DNA from: Pseudomonadales bacterium
GTDB lineage: Bacteria; Pseudomonadota; Gammaproteobacteria; Pseudomonadales; Pseudohongiellaceae
Direction of reading: 5' to 3'
Assembly: GCA_024234365.1 (NCBI GenBank)
Contig: JACKOK010000001.1
Location: 124,001-188,000 of the forward strand
DNA length: 64,000 nucleotides
Shown: positions 17,170 through 25,507 of the stretch, piece by piece
Numbering within the stretch: the first letter of the stretch is position 1
Layout of the letters: the number at the start of each line of letters is the position of its first letter
Program-made: the position numbers and the translations under genes
Notes under the pieces: generated by a model
Seen by the model: the letters and a program-made list of their open reading frames with translations, nothing else
Databases searched by the model: none
Told to the model about the DNA's origin: nothing

Positions 17170-18031
17170 GTGTTGAAGTTATTTTCCAGGAAAGCGCAAG
17201 GGGCCCGGGCAGGTCGGGTTAAGCGTGAGCGAAGACCGGGTGCTGCTGGCCCAGGTGTCAAGACCTGCATCGGCCGCGGGGAACAGGCCGATGCTGGAAA
17301 AATGCGGCAGCCAGACGCTGGAACCCGGTGCTCAGCCCCGTGAGGTGCTGACGGCGCTGGTGGACTCCATGGAGCTGGCAGGGTTGGACTGCAATTTTGT
17401 GCTCTCCCCGCGGGATTACAACCTGTACCTGATCGAGGCGCCTGCCGTGGAAGCGGCAGAGCTCCGCTCGGCCGTGCGCTGGAAGATCAAGGATCTGCTG
17501 GATATGCCGGTAGAGGATGCCGTGATTGACATCTTCCCGGTTCCGGAAGACGCCTTTCAGGGGCGTTCCAAAATGCTGTATGCCGTGGCGGCACAGAAGT
17601 CACGCATTGAATTTGTTATCGAATTGGTTAATCGCTCTGGCCTGAATCTCAGTGTGATCGATGTCCCGGAGATGGCCCTGTTGAACGTGGCCAGCGAGTT
17701 TCTGGAAGATCGTAATGGGCTTGCCTTCATGGATTTGCGCCGGGCAGGGGGCACCATGAATCTTAGCCGGGGCGGGCAGTTATATCTGACCCGCAAGATC
17801 AACACCTCCCTCGGGGATGAGTTCCATGGACTGGGAGATGCAGCGGGATCGACTGGTGCTGGAGATTCAGCGCAGATGGTTGCCAGTCTGTCGGAGGCCA
17901 TGTCGGTGCAGGTGGGGGTGCTGGATTTTGCCAACGCAATGGACATGGCTGAAGGGCTTGATGCTGCCAAACAGCATATGTGTGCGGTAGTGATCGGTGC
18001 GGCCATGCGCCAGAACAGGGCGGGATCGTGA
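17170..18031 (+). pseudogene. mshI: mshI remnant (PilM-like MSHA biogenesis ATPase-fold protein)
   Basis: An open frame from GTG 17225 to 18031 encodes recognisable MshI (AVRWKIKDLLDMPVEDAV; DVPEMALLNVA; LAFMDLRRAGG), but the gene is broken. The natural N terminus (VLKLFSRKAQG, GTG at 17170) lies in a different frame from what follows and joins it only if one base is removed near 17180-17212. Around 17820-17880 the open frame reads meaningless Gly/Ala-rich sequence, while the next frame reads EMQRDRLVLEIQR, the conserved MshI segment, which then breaks off; about 50 residues expected after it are missing before VQVGVLDFANAMD resumes. MshI sits with MshJ at the inner membrane in the pilus assembly complex. 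Confidence 0.75.
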
Positions 18032-18649
18032 TGACGCAACAGATTAACCTGTACCTGCCGGAGTTCCGGCCGCGCCGCGATTACATCAGTGGGCTGCGGG
18101 TGTTGCAGGGTGCTGTTGTGCTTCTCATCGTGCTGGCGATTTTGACGGTGTTCAACGTGGTGCACCAGCGAGATCTGCAAAGCGAGCTGCAATTGGCGCA
18201 GGAGCGTTTGGCCGTGCAGACAGGTATCACCGAGGAGCTGCAGCAGAACCTGGCCCGTCGCAGCAGTGACCCGGCCCTGGTGCAGGAGCTGTCGGAACGT
18301 GAGGATCAGCTCGCGCAATCCCGCGAGATGCTGGATTTCCTGCGCGGAACGAACCTGGGCAATACCACCGGGTTTTCGGAGTTCATGAAGGATTTGTCCC
18401 GGGCCTCGTTTGTCGGCCTCTGGCTCACGGAGTTTGATCTGTTGCAGGGCGGTCAGCGCGTCCGTTTGCAGGGGGTTGCGCAGCAGAGTGCGATGGTGCC
18501 GGATTTTATCGGGCGCCTGTCGAGCGGACGCAGCCCCTTGCGAACGCGGGATTTTACTCGTTTCAAGGGCAATCGCATCAACACCTCTCCTCTGGAAGAG
18601 GCTTGAGAAAGAGGATTTGTACCAATTCGAACTGGAGACGGGGAATTGA
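18031..18649 (+). pseudogene. mshI2 (PilN-like), 3' frameshifted
   Basis: The open part (18031-18606, 191 residues) has a PilN-like plan: short cytoplasmic start, one membrane helix (about residues 25-45), then a periplasmic coiled coil and small domain. It ends at TGA 18604, but the next frame continues EKEDLYQFELETGN and stops at 18647-18649, exactly overlapping the TTG start of mshJ (TTGA). That coupling and the FELETG-type ending indicate the second frame is the ancestral C terminus and a frameshift lies near 18595-18606. The ATG overlaps the mshI stop. Product may be nearly full length. Confidence 0.6.
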
Positions 18650-19353
18650 ACCCGCGTGTACTGATCAACAGGTTTACCGTCTGGTTCGATGTGCGTCCGC
18701 GGGCGGAGAAATACATCCTCGCCGGGCTTGGTCTGGGTGCTGTGCTGTATTTCTACGCTATTTTGCTGTTTCAGCCGGCACGGGAGCAGATCGGCTCCAT
18801 CGAACGGCAACTGGCGACCGTAGAGGCGCGTATCGACCAGCAGCTTGTTCGCGCGGCGGAGTTGCAGCAGAGCGGAGTGGATGATCCGGACAGTTTCATT
18901 CGGCAGCGCCTGTCCCAACTGATTGAGGAGCAGGCCGATGTGTAGGGTGGGATTCAGGCGCTGGCCGGTAATCTCGTGTCGGCCAATGGCATGACCCAGA
19001 TGTTGATCAGTGTGCTCGACAGCCAGGAAGGGCTGACACTGATCCGCGTGGAGAACCGTACCCCTGAAGCCTTGAGCAACCAGGGGGGGCAGGTTCCTGC
19101 CGAGGCGCAGACAGAGGAAGTGCTGGCGCAGGGGAACCGCTTGACTACCGGATTTCAGGTGTTCCGCCATGCACTGGTACTGGAGTTCCAGGGGGACTTT
19201 TTCAGTACGCTGCGCTATCTGCGGTTTCTGGAAACCATGGAACAGAGTTTTTTCTGGGACAGCATCGAATATGAGCAGGCCCTGTGGCCTGAGGCCCGCG
19301 TGATACTTGAGTTGCACACGCTGAGCTCGGAAGAGGGTTTCATCGGTGTATAG
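18646..19353 (+). pseudogene. mshJ: mshJ (PilO-like) interrupted by an in-frame amber codon
   Basis: The frame reads from TTG 18646 through a membrane helix (about residues 24-45) and coiled coil to TAG at 18943-18945, and then continues in the same frame without further stops to 19353 with the rest of a PilO-like periplasmic domain (LISVLDSQEGLTLIRVENR, QVFRHALVLEFQGDFFSTLRYLRFLE). The whole, 235 codons, is the length of MshJ. A single base change explains the stop. PilO-like proteins pair with PilN-like partners to align the pilus machine. Confidence 0.75.
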
Positions 19354-19357
19354 ACGC

Positions 19358-20065
19358 ATGACAGGGTTGGAGACATATGGAGCGGCGCTCTGCCGGGCTG
19401 GTGTGCTGGCTGTGACCCTGTTGTTGCAGGTGGGTGTTGCCAGCGCCGAGGTGATTGACGGCGAGGAATTGAAAGATCCCACGCGTCCCATGGGGGCTGT
19501 GGGGGGGCAGGGAGAGGGATTCCTGACCGGCCTTCAGGGCAGTACTGAAGGCCTGCTGAATCAGATTTACACGGTAAGTTTCATCCGCGCGGGTGGCAAT
19601 AACACCACCACCAATGCCAGCGCCTCGCTGCAGCAGTTTTTCTCGGGGATTTCCATGGACATCACGCCGCAGATCAGTGCCGATGGCATGATTACGTTGC
19701 ATGTGCACTCGACGATCAGCACCGTGGTGGAGCAGAGCAAAACCATCGCAGGAGAGCAGGTTCCGCTGGCGCGGACATCGGTGCGCGAGCTGGACAGCGT
19801 CATCCGCGGGGAAGATGGCAAGATTGTCGTGTTGGGAGGCCTGGCCTACGAACGCAGTGTGGACGATCTCGCCGGTGTTCCTGTGGTCAATGACATTCCC
19901 GTGGTCGGTGCTGCGTTTGATCAACGCCGACGACAGACAGTGAAAAGTGAATTCATCATCCTGTTACGCCCCATGATCGCGAATGACGAAAGTGACAAGA
20001 GTTTTATTCGTGAAAGCAGCGATCGATTCGAACAGCTCAATCAGGACATTAGACGGGCGTTTTGA
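19358..20065 (+). pseudogene. mshK'-'mshL deletion fusion
   Basis: The open frame encodes 235 residues in two unrelated parts. Residues 1-80 have a signal peptide and the ELKDPTRP motif typical of MshK/PilP-like proteins. From about residue 81 the sequence is the C-terminal core of a secretin: FFSGISMDITPQISADG, LHVHSTISTVV, SVRELDSVIRGEDG, VVLGGL, VPVVNDIPVVGAAFD and EFIILLRPMI. MshL is normally more than 500 residues, so its N-terminal half and the end of MshK are gone, with the join near 19598. The secretin fragment has no N domains and cannot form a normal outer-membrane gate. An upstream GTG (19346) overlapping the mshJ stop is an alternative start. Confidence 0.75.
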
Positions 20066-20109
20066 TTGCGCAGGGCAGGAGCAGGCAATACGACGATGCG
20101 GTGACAACT

Positions 20110-21024
20110 ATGTACCTTGAACATTTTGGCTTGAAGGAACTCCCGTTCTCGCTGACCCCGAATACGCAGTTCTTCCTCAATATGGCGAGCTATCACAAGG
20201 CATACAATATGCTGATGGTCTCCATTGCCAACCGGGAGGGGTTCATCAAGGTTGTGGGTGAAGTCGGGACCGGCAAGACCATGCTCTGCCGCAAAGTGCT
20301 CAACACCCTGGAAGAGAACAAGGAAGTCTATGTGACATCCTATATCGCCAATCCGGTTCTCAGCCCCAAAGGGCTCTTTCTGGCCTTTGCGGAAGAGCTG
20401 GGCCTTGAAGCGGATGCAGACACCGGGCATCACAGCCTGCTCAAGAAAATCACGCGCAAGCTGATGCAATTGTCCGCCGAGAACAAACAGGCCGTTCTGT
20501 TCATTGACGAAGCGCACGCCATGCCGGAAAAGACACTCGAGGCATTGCGTTTGCTGACCAATCAGGAAACGGAAAAGGTCAAACTGTTCCAGGTGGTACT
20601 GTTTGCCCAGCCGGAACTGGATGAACAGTTGCAGAAGCAGTCTCTGCGCCAGCTTCAGCAACGCATCACCTTTTCCTACCGCCTTGAATCCCTCGACAGG
20701 GACGGAGTGGAGCGTTACGTTACCCACCGCATGGCAACGGCAGGTTACAGCGGCCCCGCGGTTTTTTCCCGCAAGGCTCTTGATTATCTGTACGCATGTT
20801 CCAATGGAATTCCCCGTCTGGTGAACATTTTGTCCCATAAAGCTATGATGGCGGCTTATGGCAAGGGAGACAGAACTGTCGAGCTGGAGCATGTCAAACG
20901 TGCCGTGGAGGATACCGAAGGGGTTGTGGAGCCCGCGGTGTCCTATAAGCCGATGATGGCGGCCAGTATCGGTGTTATTGCCGGTGCTGCACTGCTGTTT
21001 TACATCGCCAGTTATTATCTGTAA
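20110..21024 (+). CDS. mshM: MSHA biogenesis AAA ATPase MshM (ExeA-like), intact
   Basis: The 304-residue ExeA-type ATPase starts MYLEHFGLKELPFSLTPN. Walker A is GEVGTGKT (50-57), Walker B LFIDEAHAM, and sensor residues are in QVVLFAQPELDEQL and GIPRLVNILSHKAM. One membrane helix closes the protein (about 284-303). In ExeA and relatives such ATPases help insert the secretin through the peptidoglycan. It shows no frame damage although every flanking msh gene is broken. The frame is open 16 codons upstream, but the conserved N terminus fixes the ATG at 20110. Confidence 0.9.
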   Translation: MYLEHFGLKELPFSLTPNTQFFLNMASYHKAYNMLMVSIANREGFIKVVGEVGTGKTMLCRKVLNTLEENKEVYVTSYIANPVLSPKGLFLAFAEELGLEADADTGHHSLLKKITRKLMQLSAENKQAVLFIDEAHAMPEKTLEALRLLTNQETEKVKLFQVVLFAQPELDEQLQKQSLRQLQQRITFSYRLESLDRDGVERYVTHRMATAGYSGPAVFSRKALDYLYACSNGIPRLVNILSHKAMMAAYGKGDRTVELEHVKRAVEDTEGVVEPAVSYKPMMAASIGVIAGAALLFYIASYYL

Positions 21025-21036
21025 GAGGGTCGCGGT

Positions 21037-22055
21037 ATGAGTCTTGTCAATGGCATGTTGCGCGATCTGGACAGACGCCGTGATGCTCCCACCCGCACGG
21101 GAATTGGATCGGAGCGTCTGGTGCCGGTTGCGGATGCGCAAAGAGCTGCGCCGCTCGCTGCTCAGCTTTATCCTGACAGTGGTGATCTCGCTGCTGCTGA
21201 TTACCGGCGCCTTCTATTTCTGGCAGCGCAGTCATGTGCCTGCCGTCCAGCGTGGCATCATCCCAGGTGGTGATGCCGCCTGCCGAAGAGCCCGCTTCCG
21301 TTGTGCAGGTGAACGGCAATGCGGCACTAGAAGTAGCCGTAGCACATTCTCCCGGTTTGTCGCAGCAGGAACCTTCTCCTGCCGAAATGCCGGATCCCCA
21401 GCCTGAGCCATCACCAGCCACCCGCGTTGCTGAGCAAACGGTGGATGCCACAAACCTGATTCGCAGCCCTCGTGCCATGAGTTTTGCCGAGCATGACCAA
21501 CTGCAGGCGCAGGATGCCCTGCGCCTTGCCTCTTCCGGCCAGACGGATCAGGCCATGCGCGAGTTAAGCGAGTTTTTGAGTGCGAATCCGAGTGCTCACC
21601 AATCGCGGGAGATGAGTATCAAGCTTGCCCTGCAGCGTGGGGATACGGTAATGGCACAAAGCCTGCTGGACTCCGGTTTCGCGCTGGAACCCAATCGCGC
21701 AGCGTATCGCAAACTGCAGGCCCGCATTCTGCTGGGAAGTGGTCAGGCGGCACGGGCCGTAACACTGCTCAGCAACCGCCCCCCCAGCGTGCTGGAGGAC
21801 ATCGAGTACCACGATCTGTTGGCAACCGCGTATCTGTCATCGCAGGATTATGAGAGTGCGGCGAGCACCTACGAGGCTCTGGTGCAGCGCAATCGCAGTG
21901 AAGCCCGCTGGTGGTACGGCCTGGCCAGTGCCTGGGATGCGCTGGGCAGAACCCCGGACGCGGCTGCTGCCTATGAACAGGCAATGAAGCTTCCCAGTCT
22001 GAGCGCCTCTCTGCGGCAACGCAGCCAGCAGCGCGTTGCGGAAATAGGCCTCTGA
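21037..22055 (+). pseudogene. mshN: mshN with two frameshifts
   Basis: Three frames must be joined to read MshN. Frame one starts at ATG 21037 with the conserved MSLVNGMLRDLDRR. The membrane helix (LLSFILTVVISLLLITG) and its basic lead appear in the second frame, from about 21140 to 21255. The Pro/Glu-rich linker and the TPR domain (HDQLQAQDALRLASSGQ, YLSSQDYESAASTYEALV) are in the third frame from about 21255 to the stop at 22055. MshN is a TPR lipoprotein-like or inner-membrane assembly factor between mshM and mshE. Only the TPR part could be made, from an internal start. Confidence 0.75.
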
Positions 22056-22060
22056 CACGC

Positions 22061-23878
22061 ATGGCTATCGTCAAACAAAAAGTCAGAATAGGAGACCTTC
22101 TGGTTCAGAACGGGGTCATCACCGATGCGCAGCTTCGGCAGGCCCTTGAGAAACAGAAGAGCACCGGTTTGCGCCTGGGGCGTACGCTGATCTCTCTGGG
22201 TTATATTGGCGAGGATCAGTTCCTGGAGTTCCTCTCCACCCAACTGCGTATCCCCTTCGTGGATCTGCGCCGTTTCAATTTTGATGTCACGCTGGTGCAT
22301 CGTCTGTCCGAAACCCTGGCCCGTCGCTACAGGGCGATTGTATTGTCGGAAACCAAAGGCGAAGTGCTGGTGGGCATGGCAGACCCGACCGATATCTACG
22401 CCTTCGATGCGCTTGAGCGCGCCTTGCAGCAACCGATCCAGCAGGCGGTCGTGCGCGAGAGTGAACTGCTCAGCACCCTGGATCTGGTGTATCGCCGCAC
22501 CGAAGAGATTGCGAGCTTCGCCGAAGAGCTGGATGAGGAACTGACCGACTCCCAGTTCGATCTGGCCTCGCTGACTCCCGCGGCGGATGACAGTGATGCG
22601 CCGGTGGTGAAACTGCTGCAGTCCATTTTTCAGGATGCAGTGCAGGTGCGTGCGTCCGATGTTCATATCGAACCGGATGAGACCGTGCTGCGCATTCGTC
22701 AGCGAGTCGATGGCGTTCTGCAGGAACAGGTGATGAAGGAGCGTCGTATTGCTCCGGCGCTGGTGCTGCGTCTGAAGTTGCTTTCCGGTCTGGATATTTC
22801 CGAGCGCCGCCTGCCGCAGGACGGCCGTTTCAGTCTCAAGGTAAAAGAGCGCAAGCTCGATATACGCCTCTCGACGATGCCTATTGAACATGGCGAATCG
22901 GTTGTTATGCGTATTCTCGATCAGACCGAAGGTGCTACTCATCTGGACAATGTTGGCATGCCCGATGAGGTTCTGCACCGCTTTCGTCGTCTCATTCACA
23001 TGCCGCATGGCCTGATTCTGGTAACGGGGCCAACGGGCAGTGGTAAAACGACAACGCTCTATGGCGCCCTGCAGGAACTCAACGAAGTCGGCAAGAAAAT
23101 CATCACCGTGGAAGATCCGGTGGAATATCGGTTGCACCGTATCAACCAGGTACAGGTGAACCCCAAGATCAACCTTACGTTTGCCCGGGTGCTGCGGACG
23201 GCACTGCGTCAGGACCCGGATATCCTTATGGTGGGCGAGATTCGCGATACCGAGACTGCAGAGATTGCGATGCGCGCAGCCATGACGGGTCACCTGGTAC
23301 TGTCCACCCTGCACACGAATGATGCGGTATCCAGCGCGATGCGCTTGGTGGATATGGGGACGGAAGGCTTCCTCGCAGCAACGGCGTTGCGAGCCGTGTT
23401 GGCCCAGCGTCTCGTAAGACGCCTGTGTGACAACTGTTATCTCGATTATCAACCCTCCGCGCAGGAAATGAGCTGGCTGACCTCCCAACTGGGGAAAACC
23501 CGGGCTCAGGCGCTCAAACTCAAACGTCCTGGGGGATGCCACCGTTGCAATAATACCGGCGATCTGGCGGCGGGCGAGACAACCCTCAGCGCACCGGATA
23601 CCGCCACCTTCCTCGATGGACAGACGCAGGGGCTGGAGAATGTGGCCAGCCCGAGTGACAGCCCGCTGATGACCTCTGCCCCTGGCGAAGGCAATAGTGG
23701 CACGGTGGATATCACGCTGGATCTGAATGCGGCCGGGCTGCTATATCTCGGTTTTGAGTGGGATGATCTGAACAACGACTATAACGAAAACCCCACGGGG
23801 CAGATCGAATTTGGCCAATACCGCATGCATGATCGCATCATCAACTGGCAGGAAATCTACAATCGTCCCACACCCTGA
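22061..23878 (+). pseudogene. mshE'-'mshQ deletion fusion
   Basis: The frame is open for 605 residues. Residues 1-500 are MshE, the pilus extension ATPase of the GspE/PilB family: N-terminal MshEN domains (10-145), Walker A GPTGSGKT (323-330), Asp box, Walker B VGEIRDTETA (391-400), and a zinc tetracysteine (Cys456, 459, 493, 496). After NNTG (residue 500, about base 23561) the MshE ending is replaced by 105 residues that belong to the C terminus of MshQ (DUF6701-like: LGFEWDDLNNDYNENPTG, FGQYRMHDRIINWQEIY). The deletion removed the MshE C-terminal domain and every gene normally between, including mshG and the pilin genes. The ATPase core might still fold. Confidence 0.8.
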
Positions 23879-23888
23879 GAGCACAGCC

Positions 23889-24036
23889 CTAGCAGGCTGT
23901 TGAAAAACGTTTTCGAGGTAGTCAGTGCAAGGCAAAAACGAGCGAGAAAGCGCAGTTTATAGCGGATAAATGAGCATTTTGAGCTCGTTTTTAACGCCGC
24001 AATGACAACGTAGATAGTTTTTCAACAGCCTGCTAG
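23889..24036. repeat. MITE-like element
   Basis: A 148-bp sequence bounded by perfect 20-bp inverted repeats (CTAGCAGGCTGTTGAAAAAC). It codes for nothing. It begins 11 bp after the mshE'-'mshQ stop and its right end supplies the stop codon of ntrC (24033-24035). The partial copy at 1211 shares its terminal 13 bases. Non-autonomous transposable element is the likely class; no transposase is in the window. Confidence 0.75.
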
Positions 24037-25454
24037 ATTTCGTCGTCGTTGTCGATATCCAGCTCCTTGATCTTGCGGGTGAGCGTATTGCGCCCCCAGC
24101 CCAGCAGCATGGCCGCGTCGCGGCGGCGGCCAGCCGTGTGCTTGAGCGCCACTTCAATCATGGTGCGTTCAAAAACAGGCGTGGCCTGATTGAGAATCTC
24201 CCGGTGGCCGAGGTTAAGTTCCTGGTCGGCCCAGTTGTACAGCAGTTGTGACCAGCTTCCTGCATTGCTGACCTGTGCCTGTTCCTCCAGCAGTTCCGGC
24301 GGCAGGTCGTCGATGTGCACTTCCCGGCTGGAGGCCATCACGGTGATCCAGCGGCAAAAGTTTTCAAGCTGACGGACGTTGCCGGGCCAGTTCAGGCCGG
24401 TCAGGTATTTCTCAGTTTCGGGGCGAAATACCTTCGGTTCGGTTTCCAGTTCTTCTGCCGCCCGGGACAGAAAGTGTTTCGCCAGCCGCGGGATGTCCTC
24501 GCGCCGATCCCGCAGCCGTGGAATGTGAATGCGGATGACATTCAGGCGATGGAAAAGGTCTTCCCGGAACAGGTGTTTGCCTACCAGAGCCTCCAGGTTC
24601 TGGTGGGTGGCGGCAATGATGCGCACATCCACCTTGATCGGTGTGTGCCCTCCTACCCGATAGAATTCACCATCACTGAGTACACGCAGTAGGCGGGTTT
24701 GGGTGTCTGCGGGCATATCACCGATCTCGTCGAGGAAAAGCGTGCCGCCGTTGGCCTGTTCAAAGCGGCCGGTGCGTTGAGCGGTGGCTCCGGTGAACGC
24801 CCCTTTTTCATGACCGAACAGTTCGGATTCGATCAGGTCTTTGGGGATGGCGGCCACGTTCAGCGCGATAAACTGATTTTTTCTGCGCGGACTGTGGCGG
24901 TGCAAGGCGTGGGCGACCAACTCCTTGCCGGTGCCCGACTCCCCGTTGATCAGCACGGTGATATTGGACTGGGAAAGACGGCCGATGGCACGAAACACCT
25001 CCTGCATGGCCGGGGCTTCGCCAATAATGTCCTTGGGGCTGTCATTGGAGGGAAGAGGGATTTCCACATTCTTCTCACGCGCATGCTCCAGGGCGCGCAC
25101 CGTCATGGCCACCGCTTCGTCGATGTCAAAGGGTTTGGGCAGGTATTCGAATGCCCCTCTGCTATAGGAGGAAACGGCGCTGTCCAGGTCTGAATGCGCG
25201 GTCATGATGATGACCGGCAATTGTGGATACTGATCGTGTACCGTGGACAGCAGATCCAGCCCGTTGATTCCCGGCATACGGATGTCGCTGATAATGGCGT
25301 CGGGTCGTTCCTTTTCCAGGCGATGCAGCAGGTCTTCCCCGTTTTCAAAACAGAGCGTGGAAAGACCGGTTCGTGTGAGCGACTTTTCCAGCACCCAACG
25401 AATCGACTTGTCGTCGTCAAGTACCCAGACAGAGTTGTGTTTGCTCATAGCCAT
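24033..25454 (-). CDS. ntrC: Nitrogen regulator NtrC (sigma54 activator)
   Basis: The 473-residue response regulator has a receiver domain with phospho-acceptor Asp57 (IISDIRMPG), a sigma54-contacting AAA domain (GESGTGKE Walker A near 170, the GAFTGA loop in HEKGAFTGATAQ, Walker B LFLDEIGDMP) and a C-terminal Fis-type helix-turn-helix ending at the stop (RRRDAAMLLGWGRNTLTRKIKEL). Phosphorylated by NtrB when nitrogen is scarce, it turns on glnA and other sigma54 promoters; matching binding sites are visible upstream of ntrB and glnA. A second ATG six bases in is an alternative start. Its TAG lies in the end of a MITE-like repeat without shortening the protein. Confidence 0.97.
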   Translation of the reverse strand: MAMSKHNSVWVLDDDKSIRWVLEKSLTRTGLSTLCFENGEDLLHRLEKERPDAIISDIRMPGINGLDLLSTVHDQYPQLPVIIMTAHSDLDSAVSSYSRGAFEYLPKPFDIDEAVAMTVRALEHAREKNVEIPLPSNDSPKDIIGEAPAMQEVFRAIGRLSQSNITVLINGESGTGKELVAHALHRHSPRRKNQFIALNVAAIPKDLIESELFGHEKGAFTGATAQRTGRFEQANGGTLFLDEIGDMPADTQTRLLRVLSDGEFYRVGGHTPIKVDVRIIAATHQNLEALVGKHLFREDLFHRLNVIRIHIPRLRDRREDIPRLAKHFLSRAAEELETEPKVFRPETEKYLTGLNWPGNVRQLENFCRWITVMASSREVHIDDLPPELLEEQAQVSNAGSWSQLLYNWADQELNLGHREILNQATPVFERTMIEVALKHTAGRRRDAAMLLGWGRNTLTRKIKELDIDNDDEI

Positions 25455-25507
25455 TGATCCTGTGTAGTCGAAATATTCAGGCCTTGAAGGTGTGATGCCG
25501 AATATCC

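Noticed and set aside
18640..18665. tRNA-like T-arm sequence near GGGAATTGAACCCGC
   Set aside because: No cloverleaf can be built around it and it lies at the mshI2-mshJ coding junction.
17170..23878. Explaining all msh damage as sequencing error
   Set aside because: Single indels could be errors, but two deletion fusions and a missing block of genes cannot, and no other gene in the window shows frame breaks.
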